DNA of 37,714 nucleotides from Oscillospiraceae bacterium (GTDB taxonomy: Bacteria > Bacillota > Clostridia > Oscillospirales > Oscillospiraceae). The notes below the pieces were generated by a model. That model saw only the letters and a list, made by a program, of their open reading frames with translations. It had not been told where the DNA came from and did no database searches. Each line of letters opens with the position of its first letter. Positions within the stretch are counted from its first letter, which is position 1. The translations under genes were made by a program, and so were the position numbers. The stretch covers positions 1 through 37,714 of the forward strand of contig JAFOKO010000133.1 of NCBI GenBank assembly GCA_017419715.1, read 5' to 3'. Below are positions 18,312 to 25,825 of this stretch, one piece after another.

Positions 18312-19777
18312 ATTTGTATGAGGATATGCGGCGCCGCACCGGCGGAAATGTCTATGTAGGGGTGACGGGCCCCGTCCGGGTCGGAAAGTCTACCCTGGTC
18401 AAGCGCATGATGGAGGAGCTGGTACTCCCGAACATTGGGGACGAGTATGTCCGCGAACGAGCCCGCGATGAGTTGCCCCAGTGCGGTTCCGGAAAAACGA
18501 TCATGACAGCGGAGCCAAAATTCGTCCCGGAGGAGGCGGTGGAGATTTCTCCGGACGGACAGACAAAGCTCTCTATCCGGCTGATCGATTCGGTGGGCTA
18601 TATGATCCCCGGCGCCATCGGCGCGACGGAAGACGGCGAACCCAGAATGGTCACAACCCCCTGGTTTGACCACGAAATCCCCTTGACGGATGCTGCAGAG
18701 TTGGGGACCAAAAAGGTGATGGAGGATCACTGCACCGTCGGTCTGGTAGTTACCACAGACGGTACGGTCACAGACATTCCCCGGGAGGACTACCAGGCAG
18801 CGGAGGAACGGGCCATCCGGGACATGCAGGCCACGGGAAAGCCTTTCCTTGTCCTGCTCAACACGACGGTGCCGGAGGCGGCGGAAACGGAGGCGCTGGT
18901 CAACAAGATCGAAGCAAGCAGCGGCGCGACTGTGATGGCCGCCGATTTGATGACCCTGGGCAGGGGAGATGTTGCGCGGATCCTGACAGAACTGCTCGGA
19001 CAGTTTCCACCGGACCATCTGGAATTCACATTTCCGTCCTGGTTCGATGTGCTTGAGCCGGAACATCCCTGCAAAAAGGAGATTTTTCAAGCGATTCGTT
19101 CCGCTGCCCCGGAACTGGGCCGGGTTTGCCAGTCCGGCCAGCTGTCCCAGGCGCTGGAAGCCCTGGGATCTGTCTCCCGCTGTGCAGTGTCCGAGATCGA
19201 CCTTGGCGCTGGATCGATCCGCTATGCTCTCACGCTGCCGGAAGCGCTGTTCTATGAGATCCTATCGCAGCGCTCTGGGGTGAAGATGGAAAACGATGGA
19301 GATCTTTTGCGGACGCTCTCTCGTTATGCGGAGATCCGGGAGGAACACGAACGCCTTCGTGCAGCCCTGGAGCAGGTGCAGAGCACGGGCTACGGGATCG
19401 TCATGCCGGATCGCTCGGAGTTGACGCTGCAGCAGCCGGAGCTGATCAAGAAGGGCGGCGCGTGGGGGGTCCGGCTCCAGGCCACCGCACCGTCCATCCA
19501 TTTGCTCCGGACGGATCTGGCTGCCGAGCTCAGTCCCATCGTAGGCGGAGAGGACCAGGCCAGAGAGTTGATGCAGCGCCTTTCCGCAACAGGGGAGGGG
19601 GACGGCGAATCTGTCTGGGAGAGCAATCTATTTGGCAAGTCCCTGTATGAATTGGTGAGCGAGCGAATGAATGTCAAAATGAACGGCCTTCCCGAGGATG
19701 CGCGCATGAAGCTTCGCCGTGCACTGGAGCGGATCGTCAACGAGGGGGCGAACGGCTTGATCTGCCTGGTCCTGTAA
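18308..19777 (+). CDS. spoIVA: Stage IV sporulation protein A (SpoIVA)
   Basis: SpoIVA is an ATPase that polymerises on the forespore surface to form the coat basement layer. The 489-residue protein begins with the conserved NLYEDMRRRTGGNVYVGVTG and has the Walker A segment GPVRVGKST with Lys27. The middle domain and C-terminal domain continue to the usual end, GANGLICLVL. Length matches the family (about 490). A 4-base overlap with sipL couples the two. No credible terminator follows. Its presence shows that the lineage carries a sporulation programme. Confidence 0.97.
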   Translation: MNLYEDMRRRTGGNVYVGVTGPVRVGKSTLVKRMMEELVLPNIGDEYVRERARDELPQCGSGKTIMTAEPKFVPEEAVEISPDGQTKLSIRLIDSVGYMIPGAIGATEDGEPRMVTTPWFDHEIPLTDAAELGTKKVMEDHCTVGLVVTTDGTVTDIPREDYQAAEERAIRDMQATGKPFLVLLNTTVPEAAETEALVNKIEASSGATVMAADLMTLGRGDVARILTELLGQFPPDHLEFTFPSWFDVLEPEHPCKKEIFQAIRSAAPELGRVCQSGQLSQALEALGSVSRCAVSEIDLGAGSIRYALTLPEALFYEILSQRSGVKMENDGDLLRTLSRYAEIREEHERLRAALEQVQSTGYGIVMPDRSELTLQQPELIKKGGAWGVRLQATAPSIHLLRTDLAAELSPIVGGEDQARELMQRLSATGEGDGESVWESNLFGKSLYELVSERMNVKMNGLPEDARMKLRRALERIVNEGANGLICLVL

Positions 19778-19826
19778 AGGGACCCTTCTATAAGTTGCAG
19801 TTTCGGTCGTATTCAGTAAATACAGC

Positions 19827-19855
19827 TTGCATTCTTGCTTAGGGTGGAGTACAAT
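19827..19855 (+). promoter_or_regulatory. Probable promoter of the aminotransferase gene
   Basis: TTGCAT (19827-19832) and TACAAT (19850-19855, 5/6 match) are separated by exactly 17 bases, in the gap between spoIVA and the aminotransferase gene. The -35 is weak. Confidence 0.4.
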
Positions 19856-19902
19856 AAAGAAGCCAAATATCAACGGTCGCCTTGTGCGCCACACTGGAAA
19901 GG

Positions 19903-21186
19903 ATGGAGAAAGCTTTGAAACCCTTTGCAAATTTGACAAACACCGAAAAAGAAACGCTTCGCAATTCTCTGCAGAAAGATTATGACCGCATTTGCGAAAA
20001 GAAATTGAAACTCAATATGGCCCGCGGCAAGCCCGGCAAGGAACAGTTGGACCTCGTTTCTGGGATCCTCACAGTCCTGACAAAACCGGAAGACTGTGTT
20101 AGCGATGGACTGGATGTCCGCAATTACGGCAACCTGTCCGGCCTGCCGGAGGCAAAAGCCCTCTTTGCCGAGATTCTGGACTGCAAGCCGGAGCAGTGCT
20201 TCATCGGCGGCTCCGCCAGCCTGCAGCTCATGTATGATCTGATCGCAAAGGCTTATACCCACGGCCTGCAGCACAGCCCCAAGCCCTGGTCCAGAGAGCC
20301 TGTCGTCAAGTGGCTCTGCCCGGCCCCTGGCTATGACCGCCATTTCGGCATCTCCCGTAGCTTTGGGATGGAAATGATCCCCATTCCCATGACTGCAGAG
20401 GGACCCGATATGGAGCTTGTGGAAGAGCTCGTCAAGGACTCGACCGTCAAGGGCATGTGGTGCGTGCCCAAGTATTCCAACCCCCAGGGCATCGTGTATT
20501 CCCAGAAGACCATCGACCGCATTGCCGCGCTTCGCCCCGCCGCGCCCGATTTTGCGCTGATCTGGGATAACGCCTACTGTGTCCACGAAGTGTTCGGCGA
20601 GTATCTGCCCTTCCCGGATATCCTTCGCCTTTGCGCTGCCGCTGGCAACGCGGATATGGTCTATGAGTTTGCCTCTACTTCCAAGATTACCTTCCCCGGC
20701 GCTGGCATCAGCGTGATGGCCACCAGCGAGGCCAACCAGAGCTACCTGCAGAGCCTGATTACCTATCAGGTCATCTCCTACGACAAGGTCAACCAGCTTC
20801 GCCATGTGCGTTTTCTGAAAGACAAGGCGCATACGCTGGAACTGATGGCAAAGCATGCGGAGATCCTTCGGCCCAAATTTGCTTGCGTTCTGGATACCCT
20901 GGAAAAGGAGATCAAGCCCCTTGGGCTTGCAAGCTGGGAATCCCCCAAGGGCGGCTACTTTGTCTCGGTGAACACCCTGCCCGGTCTGGCCAAGCGGACC
21001 CTGGAGCTCTGCACCGCAGCTGGTGTCACGATGACGGCTGCCGGTGCCACCTATCCCTATGGCAAGGACCCTGCCGACAGCAATCTCCGCATTGCTCCCA
21101 GCTATCCCGGTTTGGAGGAGCTGCAGCAGGCCATCGAGATTTTCTGCCTGTGTCTGAAGCTTGCCGCATTGGAGCAGGCGGACTGA
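19903..21186 (+). CDS. Aspartate-type aminotransferase (fold type I, MocR-like aminotransferase subgroup)
   Basis: This is a PLP-dependent aminotransferase, probably aspartate/2-oxoglutarate, of the PF12897-type group found in Clostridia and Actinobacteria. It has 427 residues from the ATG at 19903. Features are NMARGKPGKEQLDL near the N-terminus, IWDNAYCVHE, and the Schiff-base lysine in TSKITFPGAGIS (about Lys261). Start choice is uncertain. ATG 19903 has GGAAAGG immediately before it with no spacing, while a TTG at 19915 has GGAG 6 bases upstream and would give MKPFANLT. The promoter-like site 19827-19855 supports separate transcription from spoIVA. Substrate is inferred from family only. 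Confidence 0.85.
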   Translation: MEKALKPFANLTNTEKETLRNSLQKDYDRICEKKLKLNMARGKPGKEQLDLVSGILTVLTKPEDCVSDGLDVRNYGNLSGLPEAKALFAEILDCKPEQCFIGGSASLQLMYDLIAKAYTHGLQHSPKPWSREPVVKWLCPAPGYDRHFGISRSFGMEMIPIPMTAEGPDMELVEELVKDSTVKGMWCVPKYSNPQGIVYSQKTIDRIAALRPAAPDFALIWDNAYCVHEVFGEYLPFPDILRLCAAAGNADMVYEFASTSKITFPGAGISVMATSEANQSYLQSLITYQVISYDKVNQLRHVRFLKDKAHTLELMAKHAEILRPKFACVLDTLEKEIKPLGLASWESPKGGYFVSVNTLPGLAKRTLELCTAAGVTMTAAGATYPYGKDPADSNLRIAPSYPGLEELQQAIEIFCLCLKLAALEQAD

Positions 21187-21223
21187 GCTTGCCTCACGCA
21201 TGGACAAAGAAATAGGATCGTCC

Positions 21224-22015
21224 ATGGGACAGAAGGAGCAGCAAAAACCATATCGCTGCCTGAGCGCTGCCGTGCTGAAGTGGACGGCAGTGCTCACCAT
21301 GCTGATCGACCACATCGGCGCTTCCTTGCTTGCCGGTCTGGCAAAGGCCAGTCACAGCTGGGGCACCGGTGTGCGAAGCAGGGAATTCTACTATGCGTTG
21401 CGCATCCTCGGGCGGCTGGCCTTCCCGATCTTCTGCTTCTTGCTGATCGAGGGCTTGTTCCACACCAGGAGCCGCTGGAAGTACTTGCTTCGGCTCGGTC
21501 TGTTTGCGCTGATTTCTGAGCTGCCGTTTGACCTGGCTTTCAATCAAGCAAAGTTTGGCCTGCAAGAAGGTCAAAATGTATTCTTTACCCTCTTTCTCGG
21601 GCTTGCAAGCTGTGCGGTCTGGGAGCGGTTGACCAAGGGCAACGACCCGAAGTGCAACCCGCTGGGTGGCCTGGCCGCGATGCTGTTTGCGGTGGGCGCC
21701 TTCTTTGCGGCGGAAGTGCTGAACACGGACTACGGCGGTCTCGGCGTAGCGCTGATCCTGGTGATGTACCTGCTCCGGGACAAAGCTTTTGCGAGAGACC
21801 TGCTGAGTCTGGGCGTCCTGTGCCTGATGTTCATTGTTTCCGGCTCATCCTGGATCGAGGTGTTTGCGGCGTTGAGTTTCCCCCTGCTGCATCTGTACAA
21901 CGGCCAGCGCGGACGGCAGAACAAGTATTTCTTCTATATCTTCTACCCGGCGCATCTGCTGCTGCTTGCGGGTATTCTTACGCTGTTACAGCACCTTCAC
22001 ATAGGCGTTTCGTAA
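21224..22015 (+). CDS. TraX-family membrane protein
   Basis: TraX proteins are polytopic membrane proteins; the founding member N-acetylates F-pilin, while chromosomal relatives are likely acyltransferases of surface components. The 263-residue protein has about seven hydrophobic helices, the family hallmark LTMLIDHIGA near the N-terminus, and the RILGRLAFPIFCFLLIEG segment. The ATG at 21224 is preferred because AGGA lies about 7 bases upstream. The ATG at 21200 has no ribosome site. No plasmid or conjugation genes are nearby, so a pilin role is unlikely and its acceptor is unknown. Confidence 0.8.
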   Translation: MGQKEQQKPYRCLSAAVLKWTAVLTMLIDHIGASLLAGLAKASHSWGTGVRSREFYYALRILGRLAFPIFCFLLIEGLFHTRSRWKYLLRLGLFALISELPFDLAFNQAKFGLQEGQNVFFTLFLGLASCAVWERLTKGNDPKCNPLGGLAAMLFAVGAFFAAEVLNTDYGGLGVALILVMYLLRDKAFARDLLSLGVLCLMFIVSGSSWIEVFAALSFPLLHLYNGQRGRQNKYFFYIFYPAHLLLLAGILTLLQHLHIGVS

Positions 22016-22039
22016 TGCATAAGGCCAGAGAGGAAGAAT

Positions 22040-22523
22040 ATGTTTGTTCAAAAAGACGGAAAAGGCTCATACTATTCGTTGGCCGGAGAACGATACTACT
22101 TTAAAAGAAGATGGCTCGTTGCTCTGCCCATCTTCGCGGTGCTTTTCGCGCCTGTCCTGCCGTTCTACCTGCCTGAATTCAAAAGAGAGGAAGAGGCTCG
22201 GAGACAGGCCAAAGCATTGTTGCAGGCTTCGAAAGGGGCAGGCGAAAAAGCATCAGTTTTATATGGGAAAGAATGCAGTCCGCTATATTACCGAAAAGCT
22301 GCACGAATATGGGGTGACGGTAGAAAAACTGGAATCCATGTTCAAACGGGGCAACAAACACGAGGAAGACATATTTGTGGTGTTTGATATCCGCTACGAC
22401 AAGCATATGCTGCAAGGGAAAGAACAGGCGGTTGAGCGCCCCCTGGTGCCCTGGTATGGTTTTCTGATCGAGGAAGGAAAAGCATTCCTGCTTGTTGTGA
22501 ACATGAACACCGGAACCCTGTAG
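22040..22523 (+). pseudogene. Small membrane-anchored protein gene split by a +1 frameshift
   Basis: Two overlapping frames complement each other. The first starts at ATG 22040 behind GAGGAAG and encodes MFVQKDGKGSYYSLAGERYY, a membrane helix (about residues 24-45) and a charged helix ending near QASKGAGEK. The second frame continues from about 22245 with a coherent mixed alpha/beta sequence (NAVRYITEKLHEYG, then EEDIFVVFDIRYDKHM) to the TAG at 22521-22523. Removing one base in the AAAAA run (22245-22249) or in AAAGGGG (22232-22238) joins them into about 160 residues. It may be a true pseudogene or a sequencing error. I do not recognise the family. Confidence 0.6.
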
Positions 22524-22561
22524 CCCTTTGAAAAGCAAACGAAGTGAGCAGCATTTCTGCG

Positions 22562-22617
22562 GTCCCCTGGGGAGAAAAAGATTTCTCTCCGGGGGACGAC
22601 TTGTCTTGCATTCTTTT
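22562..22617 (+). terminator. Rho-independent terminator-like hairpin
   Basis: A 16-bp stem (22562-22577 with 22582-22597) closes on a 4-base loop, with two G-T wobbles and no mismatch. It is followed by a T-rich but interrupted tract (22600-22617). It separates the TraX/frameshifted gene from the ruv transcript. Confidence 0.55.
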
Positions 22618-22634
22618 CGGAATTGTGGTATCAT
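22606..22634 (+). promoter_or_regulatory. Probable promoter of the small membrane protein-ruvCAB operon
   Basis: TTGCAT (22606-22611) and TATCAT (22629-22634, 5/6 match) are spaced by 17 bases, directly behind the terminator hairpin. The start point would be near 22641, giving a leaderless or very short leader before the GTG at 22654, so the ribosome site GAGGTG (22641-22646) would be at the extreme 5' end. That tightness lowers confidence. Confidence 0.4.
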
Positions 22635-22653
22635 AGCGCCGAGGTGAAATGAA

Positions 22654-22860
22654 GTGTCACAGAATGAAAACTCCCGGGAGCCAATGAATGCGATCGATGC
22701 AGAACAGAATATGGAGGCAGAACTGCTTCCGGAGCGGGACGCGCCTGCATATGTGGAAAGCCCGAAAAGCACACGGATCCTTGCCTGGGTGCTGTTGGTC
22801 CTGGTTGTGACTGGCGTGATCCTGTACTATCTCTGGATCGCCGGGATCTTGCACATATAA
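22654..22860 (+). CDS. Small single-pass membrane protein, GTG start
   Basis: This is a 68-residue protein with an acidic, Asn/Glu-rich cytoplasmic-like head (about 1-40) and one C-terminal helix (about 43-64, ILAWVLLVLVVTGVILYYLW). The GTG at 22654 has GAGGTG 7 bases upstream. The first ATG (22684) has no such site. It is one base before ruvC, so it is probably co-transcribed with the Holliday-junction genes, although nothing in it suggests a DNA-repair role. I do not recognise the family. Confidence 0.6.
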   Translation: MSQNENSREPMNAIDAEQNMEAELLPERDAPAYVESPKSTRILAWVLLVLVVTGVILYYLWIAGILHI

Positions 22861-22861
22861 G

Positions 22862-23368
22862 ATGCGAATTTTAGGAATTGATCCCGGCTATGCCACGACC
22901 GGCTTCGGCTTGCTGCAGACGGAGCCTGCTGGCGTCAAGCTTTTGCAGTACGGCGTTGTCACCACGCCCAAGGAGCTGCCCTTTCCCAAGCGGCTGGAGA
23001 TCCTCTATGACGATCTGCTTCGGCTGGTGGAAGTTACCGCGCCGGATGCAGCCGCTGTGGAGGAACTCTTTTGGGGGCACAATATCACGACCGGCATTGG
23101 CGTTTCCCACGGCCGCGGTGTGATCCTCCTTGCCTTGACGAAGGCGGGCGTTCCACTCTATGAATACACCCCCATGCAGGTCAAGCAGGCTGTGGTTGGC
23201 TACGGGAAAGCGGAAAAGCGACAGGTCATGGATATGACCCGCCGAATCCTGCACATGGAACAGGTCGCCCACCCAGACGATGCGGCGGATGCGATTGCCA
23301 TCGCGCTCTGCCATGCCAGATCGCAAAGCTCCCTGTTGACCAGACTTCAAGCGAAACGAAAGGAGTAG
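22862..23368 (+). CDS. ruvC: Holliday junction endonuclease RuvC
   Basis: RuvC is a dimeric RNase H-fold nuclease that cuts Holliday junctions after RuvAB branch migration. The 168-residue protein begins RILGIDPGYATTGFG with catalytic Asp7 and contains the VEELFWG acidic residue and the C-terminal HPDDAADA aspartates. All acidic residues of the active site are present. It is the first of the ordered ruvC-ruvA-ruvB set, with 6 bases to ruvA. Confidence 0.96.
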   Translation: MRILGIDPGYATTGFGLLQTEPAGVKLLQYGVVTTPKELPFPKRLEILYDDLLRLVEVTAPDAAAVEELFWGHNITTGIGVSHGRGVILLALTKAGVPLYEYTPMQVKQAVVGYGKAEKRQVMDMTRRILHMEQVAHPDDAADAIAIALCHARSQSSLLTRLQAKRKE

Positions 23369-23374
23369 TTCGCC

Positions 23375-23980
23375 ATGTTCTATTACCTGAATGGCAAAAT
23401 AACGGTGTTAGAGGCAGGTCTGGCTGTTGTGGACTGTGCCGGTGTGGGCTATGCCTGCCACTGCAGCAATTATACCCAGTCCCAGCTTCGAATCGGGGAG
23501 GAACATCGGCTCTATACCCATGTGAATGTAAAAGAAGACGCCTTTGATATCTATGGCTTCTCCGGCAAAGAGGAACTCCGCCTGTTTGAGCAGCTTACCG
23601 CCGTCACCGGCGTCGGGCCTGCTTCGGCTCTGGCAATATTGTCCGTCCTGTCGCCGGATCAGTTGACCCTTGCCATCATGACGGGGGACGAGAAGTCCAT
23701 TACCAGGGCCAAAGGCGTTGGAGCCAAGAGCGCAAAGCGCATCATTCTCGAACTCAAGGACAAGATCGGCGGCGTGATGGATTTCTCCAACGGATCAGAA
23801 GGTATGCCTGCGCCGGCAGCCTTTGCAGATGGCAGCCGCGTGGCCCTGGCGACCGCTGCGCTGGCAGAATTGGGATATTCCCAGTCGGAAGCGGCTGCTT
23901 CACTGAAAGGAGCCGACGCGGAGCACATGAGCGTGGAAGAATTGGTTCGCTATGGCCTTCGGGCAATGGTGATGAAGTGA
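23375..23980 (+). CDS. ruvA: Holliday junction branch migration protein RuvA
   Basis: RuvA tetramers hold the four-way junction and position the RuvB motors. The 201-residue protein has an N-terminal OB fold ([15 protein letters not shown]), two helix-hairpin-helix motifs around [19 protein letters not shown] and [19 protein letters not shown], and a C-terminal domain (about 150-201) that contacts RuvB. Normal length; 10 bases before ruvB. Confidence 0.96.
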   Translation: MFYYLNGKITVLEAGLAVVDCAGVGYACHCSNYTQSQLRIGEEHRLYTHVNVKEDAFDIYGFSGKEELRLFEQLTAVTGVGPASALAILSVLSPDQLTLAIMTGDEKSITRAKGVGAKSAKRIILELKDKIGGVMDFSNGSEGMPAPAAFADGSRVALATAALAELGYSQSEAAASLKGADAEHMSVEELVRYGLRAMVMK

Positions 23981-23990
23981 GGGCAGGAAC

Positions 23991-25028
23991 ATGAGTATCG
24001 ACTTTTCACAGGATTACGAAGCGCCTGTAGTGACTTCTTCCGTGACGCCGCTGGATGAAGGCGAAGTCTCTTTGCGACCGAAAACACTGCGGGATTATAC
24101 CGGCCAGGAAAAGGCAAAAGAGAATCTGGCTGTTTATATTGAAGCAGCAAGACGAAGAAACGAACCGCTGGATCATGTTCTGCTCTACGGCCCTCCGGGC
24201 CTCGGCAAAACTACCTTGGCAGGTGTGATTGCCAACGAAATGGGGGTCAATATTCGGATCACCTCCGGGCCTGCCATCGAAAAACCGGGCGATCTGGCCG
24301 CGCTGTTGACGAATTTAAACCCCGGCGATATCCTGTTTATCGACGAGATCCACCGCTTAAACCGCGTGGTGGAGGAGATTCTCTATCCCGCAATGGAGGA
24401 CTTTGCCATCGACATCATTGTGGGCAAGGGCCCGAGCGCAAATTCCATTCGCCTGGACTTGCCGCGCTTCACGCTGATCGGCGCGACCACCCGAGCCGGG
24501 CAGCTCTCTTCGCCGTTGCGGGATCGCTTCGGTGTGTCGTTGCGCCTGGAGCTGTACCAGACCAAAGAGCTGGCGAAGATCGTGACCCGTTCCGCCAATC
24601 TGTTTGGTATGCAGATCGATCCGGACGGAGCGCGGGAGATCGCTTCCCGGAGCAGAGGGACCCCGCGAATTGCAAACCGCATTCTCCGCCGGGTGCGGGA
24701 CTACGCCCAAATCTACTACGACGGCGTTATTACGGCTGAGGCTGCTGCACATGCGCTGGAGAAACTGGAAATCGACCATCTGGGATTGGATCGGATCGAC
24801 CACCGAATGCTGCGGGCCATTATGGAAAACTACGGCGGTGGCCCAGTCGGCCTGGAGACTCTTGCTGCTACCATCGGGGAGGAGGCTGTTACATTGGAGG
24901 ATGTCTATGAGCCGTATCTGATGCAGATCGGCTTCCTTTCTCGCACGCCGCGAGGACGCTGCGTGACACAGCTTGCCTACGACCACCTTGGGGTCAAGTT
25001 TACCGGACAGCAGTCCATGAAGCTGTAA
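23991..25028 (+). CDS. ruvB: Holliday junction DNA helicase RuvB
   Basis: RuvB is an AAA+ hexameric motor that drives branch migration with RuvA. The 345-residue protein has Walker [10 protein letters not shown] from residue 67, Walker B with DEIHR, the sensor segment [16 protein letters not shown], and the C-terminal winged helix with the conserved RTPRGR. Length is normal. It ends the ruv operon. Downstream is a T-run without a clear stem, so the terminator is not defined. Confidence 0.97.
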   Translation: MSIDFSQDYEAPVVTSSVTPLDEGEVSLRPKTLRDYTGQEKAKENLAVYIEAARRRNEPLDHVLLYGPPGLGKTTLAGVIANEMGVNIRITSGPAIEKPGDLAALLTNLNPGDILFIDEIHRLNRVVEEILYPAMEDFAIDIIVGKGPSANSIRLDLPRFTLIGATTRAGQLSSPLRDRFGVSLRLELYQTKELAKIVTRSANLFGMQIDPDGAREIASRSRGTPRIANRILRRVRDYAQIYYDGVITAEAAAHALEKLEIDHLGLDRIDHRMLRAIMENYGGGPVGLETLAATIGEEAVTLEDVYEPYLMQIGFLSRTPRGRCVTQLAYDHLGVKFTGQQSMKL

Positions 25029-25124
25029 ATGCCTGTTTTTTTGCTCATTATACACAATATTCATGCTGATTCTATAAATATTATGAATTTTTTGTAAAGA
25101 TGTGGCTTCTTTGCAAAAAATTTA
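25029..25124. other. AT-rich spacer without a gene
   Basis: The stretch between ruvB and the next promoter is strongly AT-rich and holds a T7 run at about 25034-25040 and a T6-T7 run near 25088-25093, but no stem strong enough to call a terminator. A short frame crossing it lacks a ribosome site and family resemblance. I see nothing else in it. Confidence 0.5.
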
Positions 25125-25152
25125 TTGACAGAATGCGATTGCGTGGTATAAT
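25125..25152 (+). promoter_or_regulatory. Consensus sigma-A promoter of the zinc-ribbon gene
   Basis: This is a perfect TTGACA (25125-25130) and a perfect TATAAT (25147-25152) with a 16-base spacer, in an AT-rich context. It is the strongest promoter in the window. Transcription would start near 25159, about 255 bases upstream of the first supported start codon, leaving a long untranslated leader. Confidence 0.85.
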
Positions 25153-25159
25153 ATCACTT

Positions 25160-25416
25160 AGGTCATACAAAATAATATCAAACGCATTCCATGATCACCA
25201 CTCGGCACGATTACGGTTTTGTTTCTGGAACGGAATACCGCTCAGGCGTTCAATCTTCGTGTCAGTCGGCCATAGCTTTCCTTGCGTTGTTTCATTTGTT
25301 GTTTTGAAGCGTGGCCGCATTTTATCTCAGCGAAAACGGCAACCCCGTTTAGCATATCATATTTTGCCCTTGTTCGCGAAAGAATTGGACAGGCAACCAA
25401 AAGAGAGGTATTTCCC
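25160..25416 (+). promoter_or_regulatory. Long structured 5' leader of the zinc-ribbon gene
   Basis: The leader has no supported coding frame but contains three stems readable by eye. Stem 1 is CGGCCA (25267-25272) with TGGCCG (25312-25317), extended by GCTT/AAGC inside. Stem 2 is AAACGG (25334-25339) with CCGTTT (25345-25350) around a 5-base loop. Stem 3 is GCC..TGTTC (25366-25375) with GGACAGGC (25387-25394), ending 8 bases before the ribosome site GAGAGG (25403-25408). It matches no riboswitch I can name. A regulatory role (temperature, metal or translation control) is inference. Confidence 0.5.
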
Positions 25417-25695
25417 ATGTTCGAAGACAAGACCTTAGTTTGCAAAGAGTGCGGCAACGAGTTCGTATTTACCGCTGGCGAGCAGGAATTCTACGCTGAG
25501 AGAGGCTTCCAGAACGAGCCCCAGCGCTGCAAGTCCTGCCGTGACGCCCGAAAGAACGCTGTTCGTGGTCCCAGAGAGTTCTTCACCGCTACCTGTGCTG
25601 CTTGCGGCAAGGAAGCTCGTGTTCCCTTTGAGCCCAAGACTGATCGTCCTGTGTACTGCAGCGAGTGCTTTGCAAAGATGAGAGAGAATGGCTAA
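25417..25695 (+). CDS. Small protein with two zinc-ribbon modules
   Basis: This 92-residue protein has two pairs of CxxC motifs in each half: Cys9/12 with Cys38/41, and Cys60/63 with Cys81/84, consistent with two zinc ribbons. The first half (LVCKECGNEFVFTAGEQEFY) matches the probable zinc-ribbon family PF13451. Such proteins are thought to bind nucleic acid or act in stress, but the role is not established. GAGAGG is 8 bases before the ATG. The combination of a consensus promoter, a long leader and a strong terminator makes it a single-gene, likely highly transcribed unit. Confidence 0.88.
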   Translation: MFEDKTLVCKECGNEFVFTAGEQEFYAERGFQNEPQRCKSCRDARKNAVRGPREFFTATCAACGKEARVPFEPKTDRPVYCSECFAKMRENG

Positions 25696-25707
25696 TTGAT
25701 TAGCCTT

Positions 25708-25741
25708 GCGGCATCCGAACTTCGGATGCCGCTTCTCTTTA
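25708..25741 (+). terminator. Rho-independent terminator of the zinc-ribbon gene
   Basis: A perfect 10-bp GC-rich stem (25708-25717 with 25723-25732) with a 5-base loop is followed by TTCTCTTT. A second small stem, GGCTAAT/ATTAGCC (25690-25705), overlaps the stop codon just before it. Confidence 0.88.
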
Positions 25742-25757
25742 TCTATGGAACTTTTTC

Positions 25758-25786
25758 TGGACAATAACACTGGAATGTGTTATAGT
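25758..25786 (+). promoter_or_regulatory. Promoter of the polysaccharide locus
   Basis: TGGACA (25758-25763, 5/6) and TATAGT (25781-25786, 5/6) are 17 bases apart, 40 bases upstream of the first gene of the locus and immediately after the preceding terminator. This makes the locus an independent transcription unit. Confidence 0.65.
25764..25783. promoter_or_regulatory. Operator-like palindrome between -35 and -10
   Basis: A perfect 7-bp inverted repeat, ATAACAC-N6-GTGTTAT, fills the promoter spacer and runs into the -10 box. A dimeric repressor bound here would block RNA polymerase. The regulator is unknown and no repressor gene is visible nearby. Confidence 0.5.
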
Positions 25787-25825
25787 ATGTAGAAAGACTT
25801 TTATAAATGAAATGAGGGCTCAAAA

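Noticed and set aside
19768..19784. GGTCC/GGACC stem at the spoIVA stop as a terminator
   Set aside because: Only 5 bp, overlaps the stop codon, and no T-tract follows.
19870..21315. 481-codon minus-strand frame opposite the aminotransferase
   Set aside because: The plus strand carries an intact aminotransferase with its PLP lysine; the minus frame has no recognisable domain and spans two plus-strand genes.
21224..22015. TraX-like gene as evidence of a conjugative element
   Set aside because: No other transfer, mobilisation or integration gene is present, and the neighbours are housekeeping genes.
22263..22523. Independent gene starting at ATG 22263 instead of a frameshifted one
   Set aside because: No ribosome site precedes this ATG, and the upstream frame ends in a charged helix that continues naturally into the downstream frame after a one-base correction.
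25100..25438. 112-codon frame over the zinc-ribbon leader
   Set aside because: It starts before the consensus promoter, has no ribosome site, and runs into the start of the zinc-ribbon gene in another frame.
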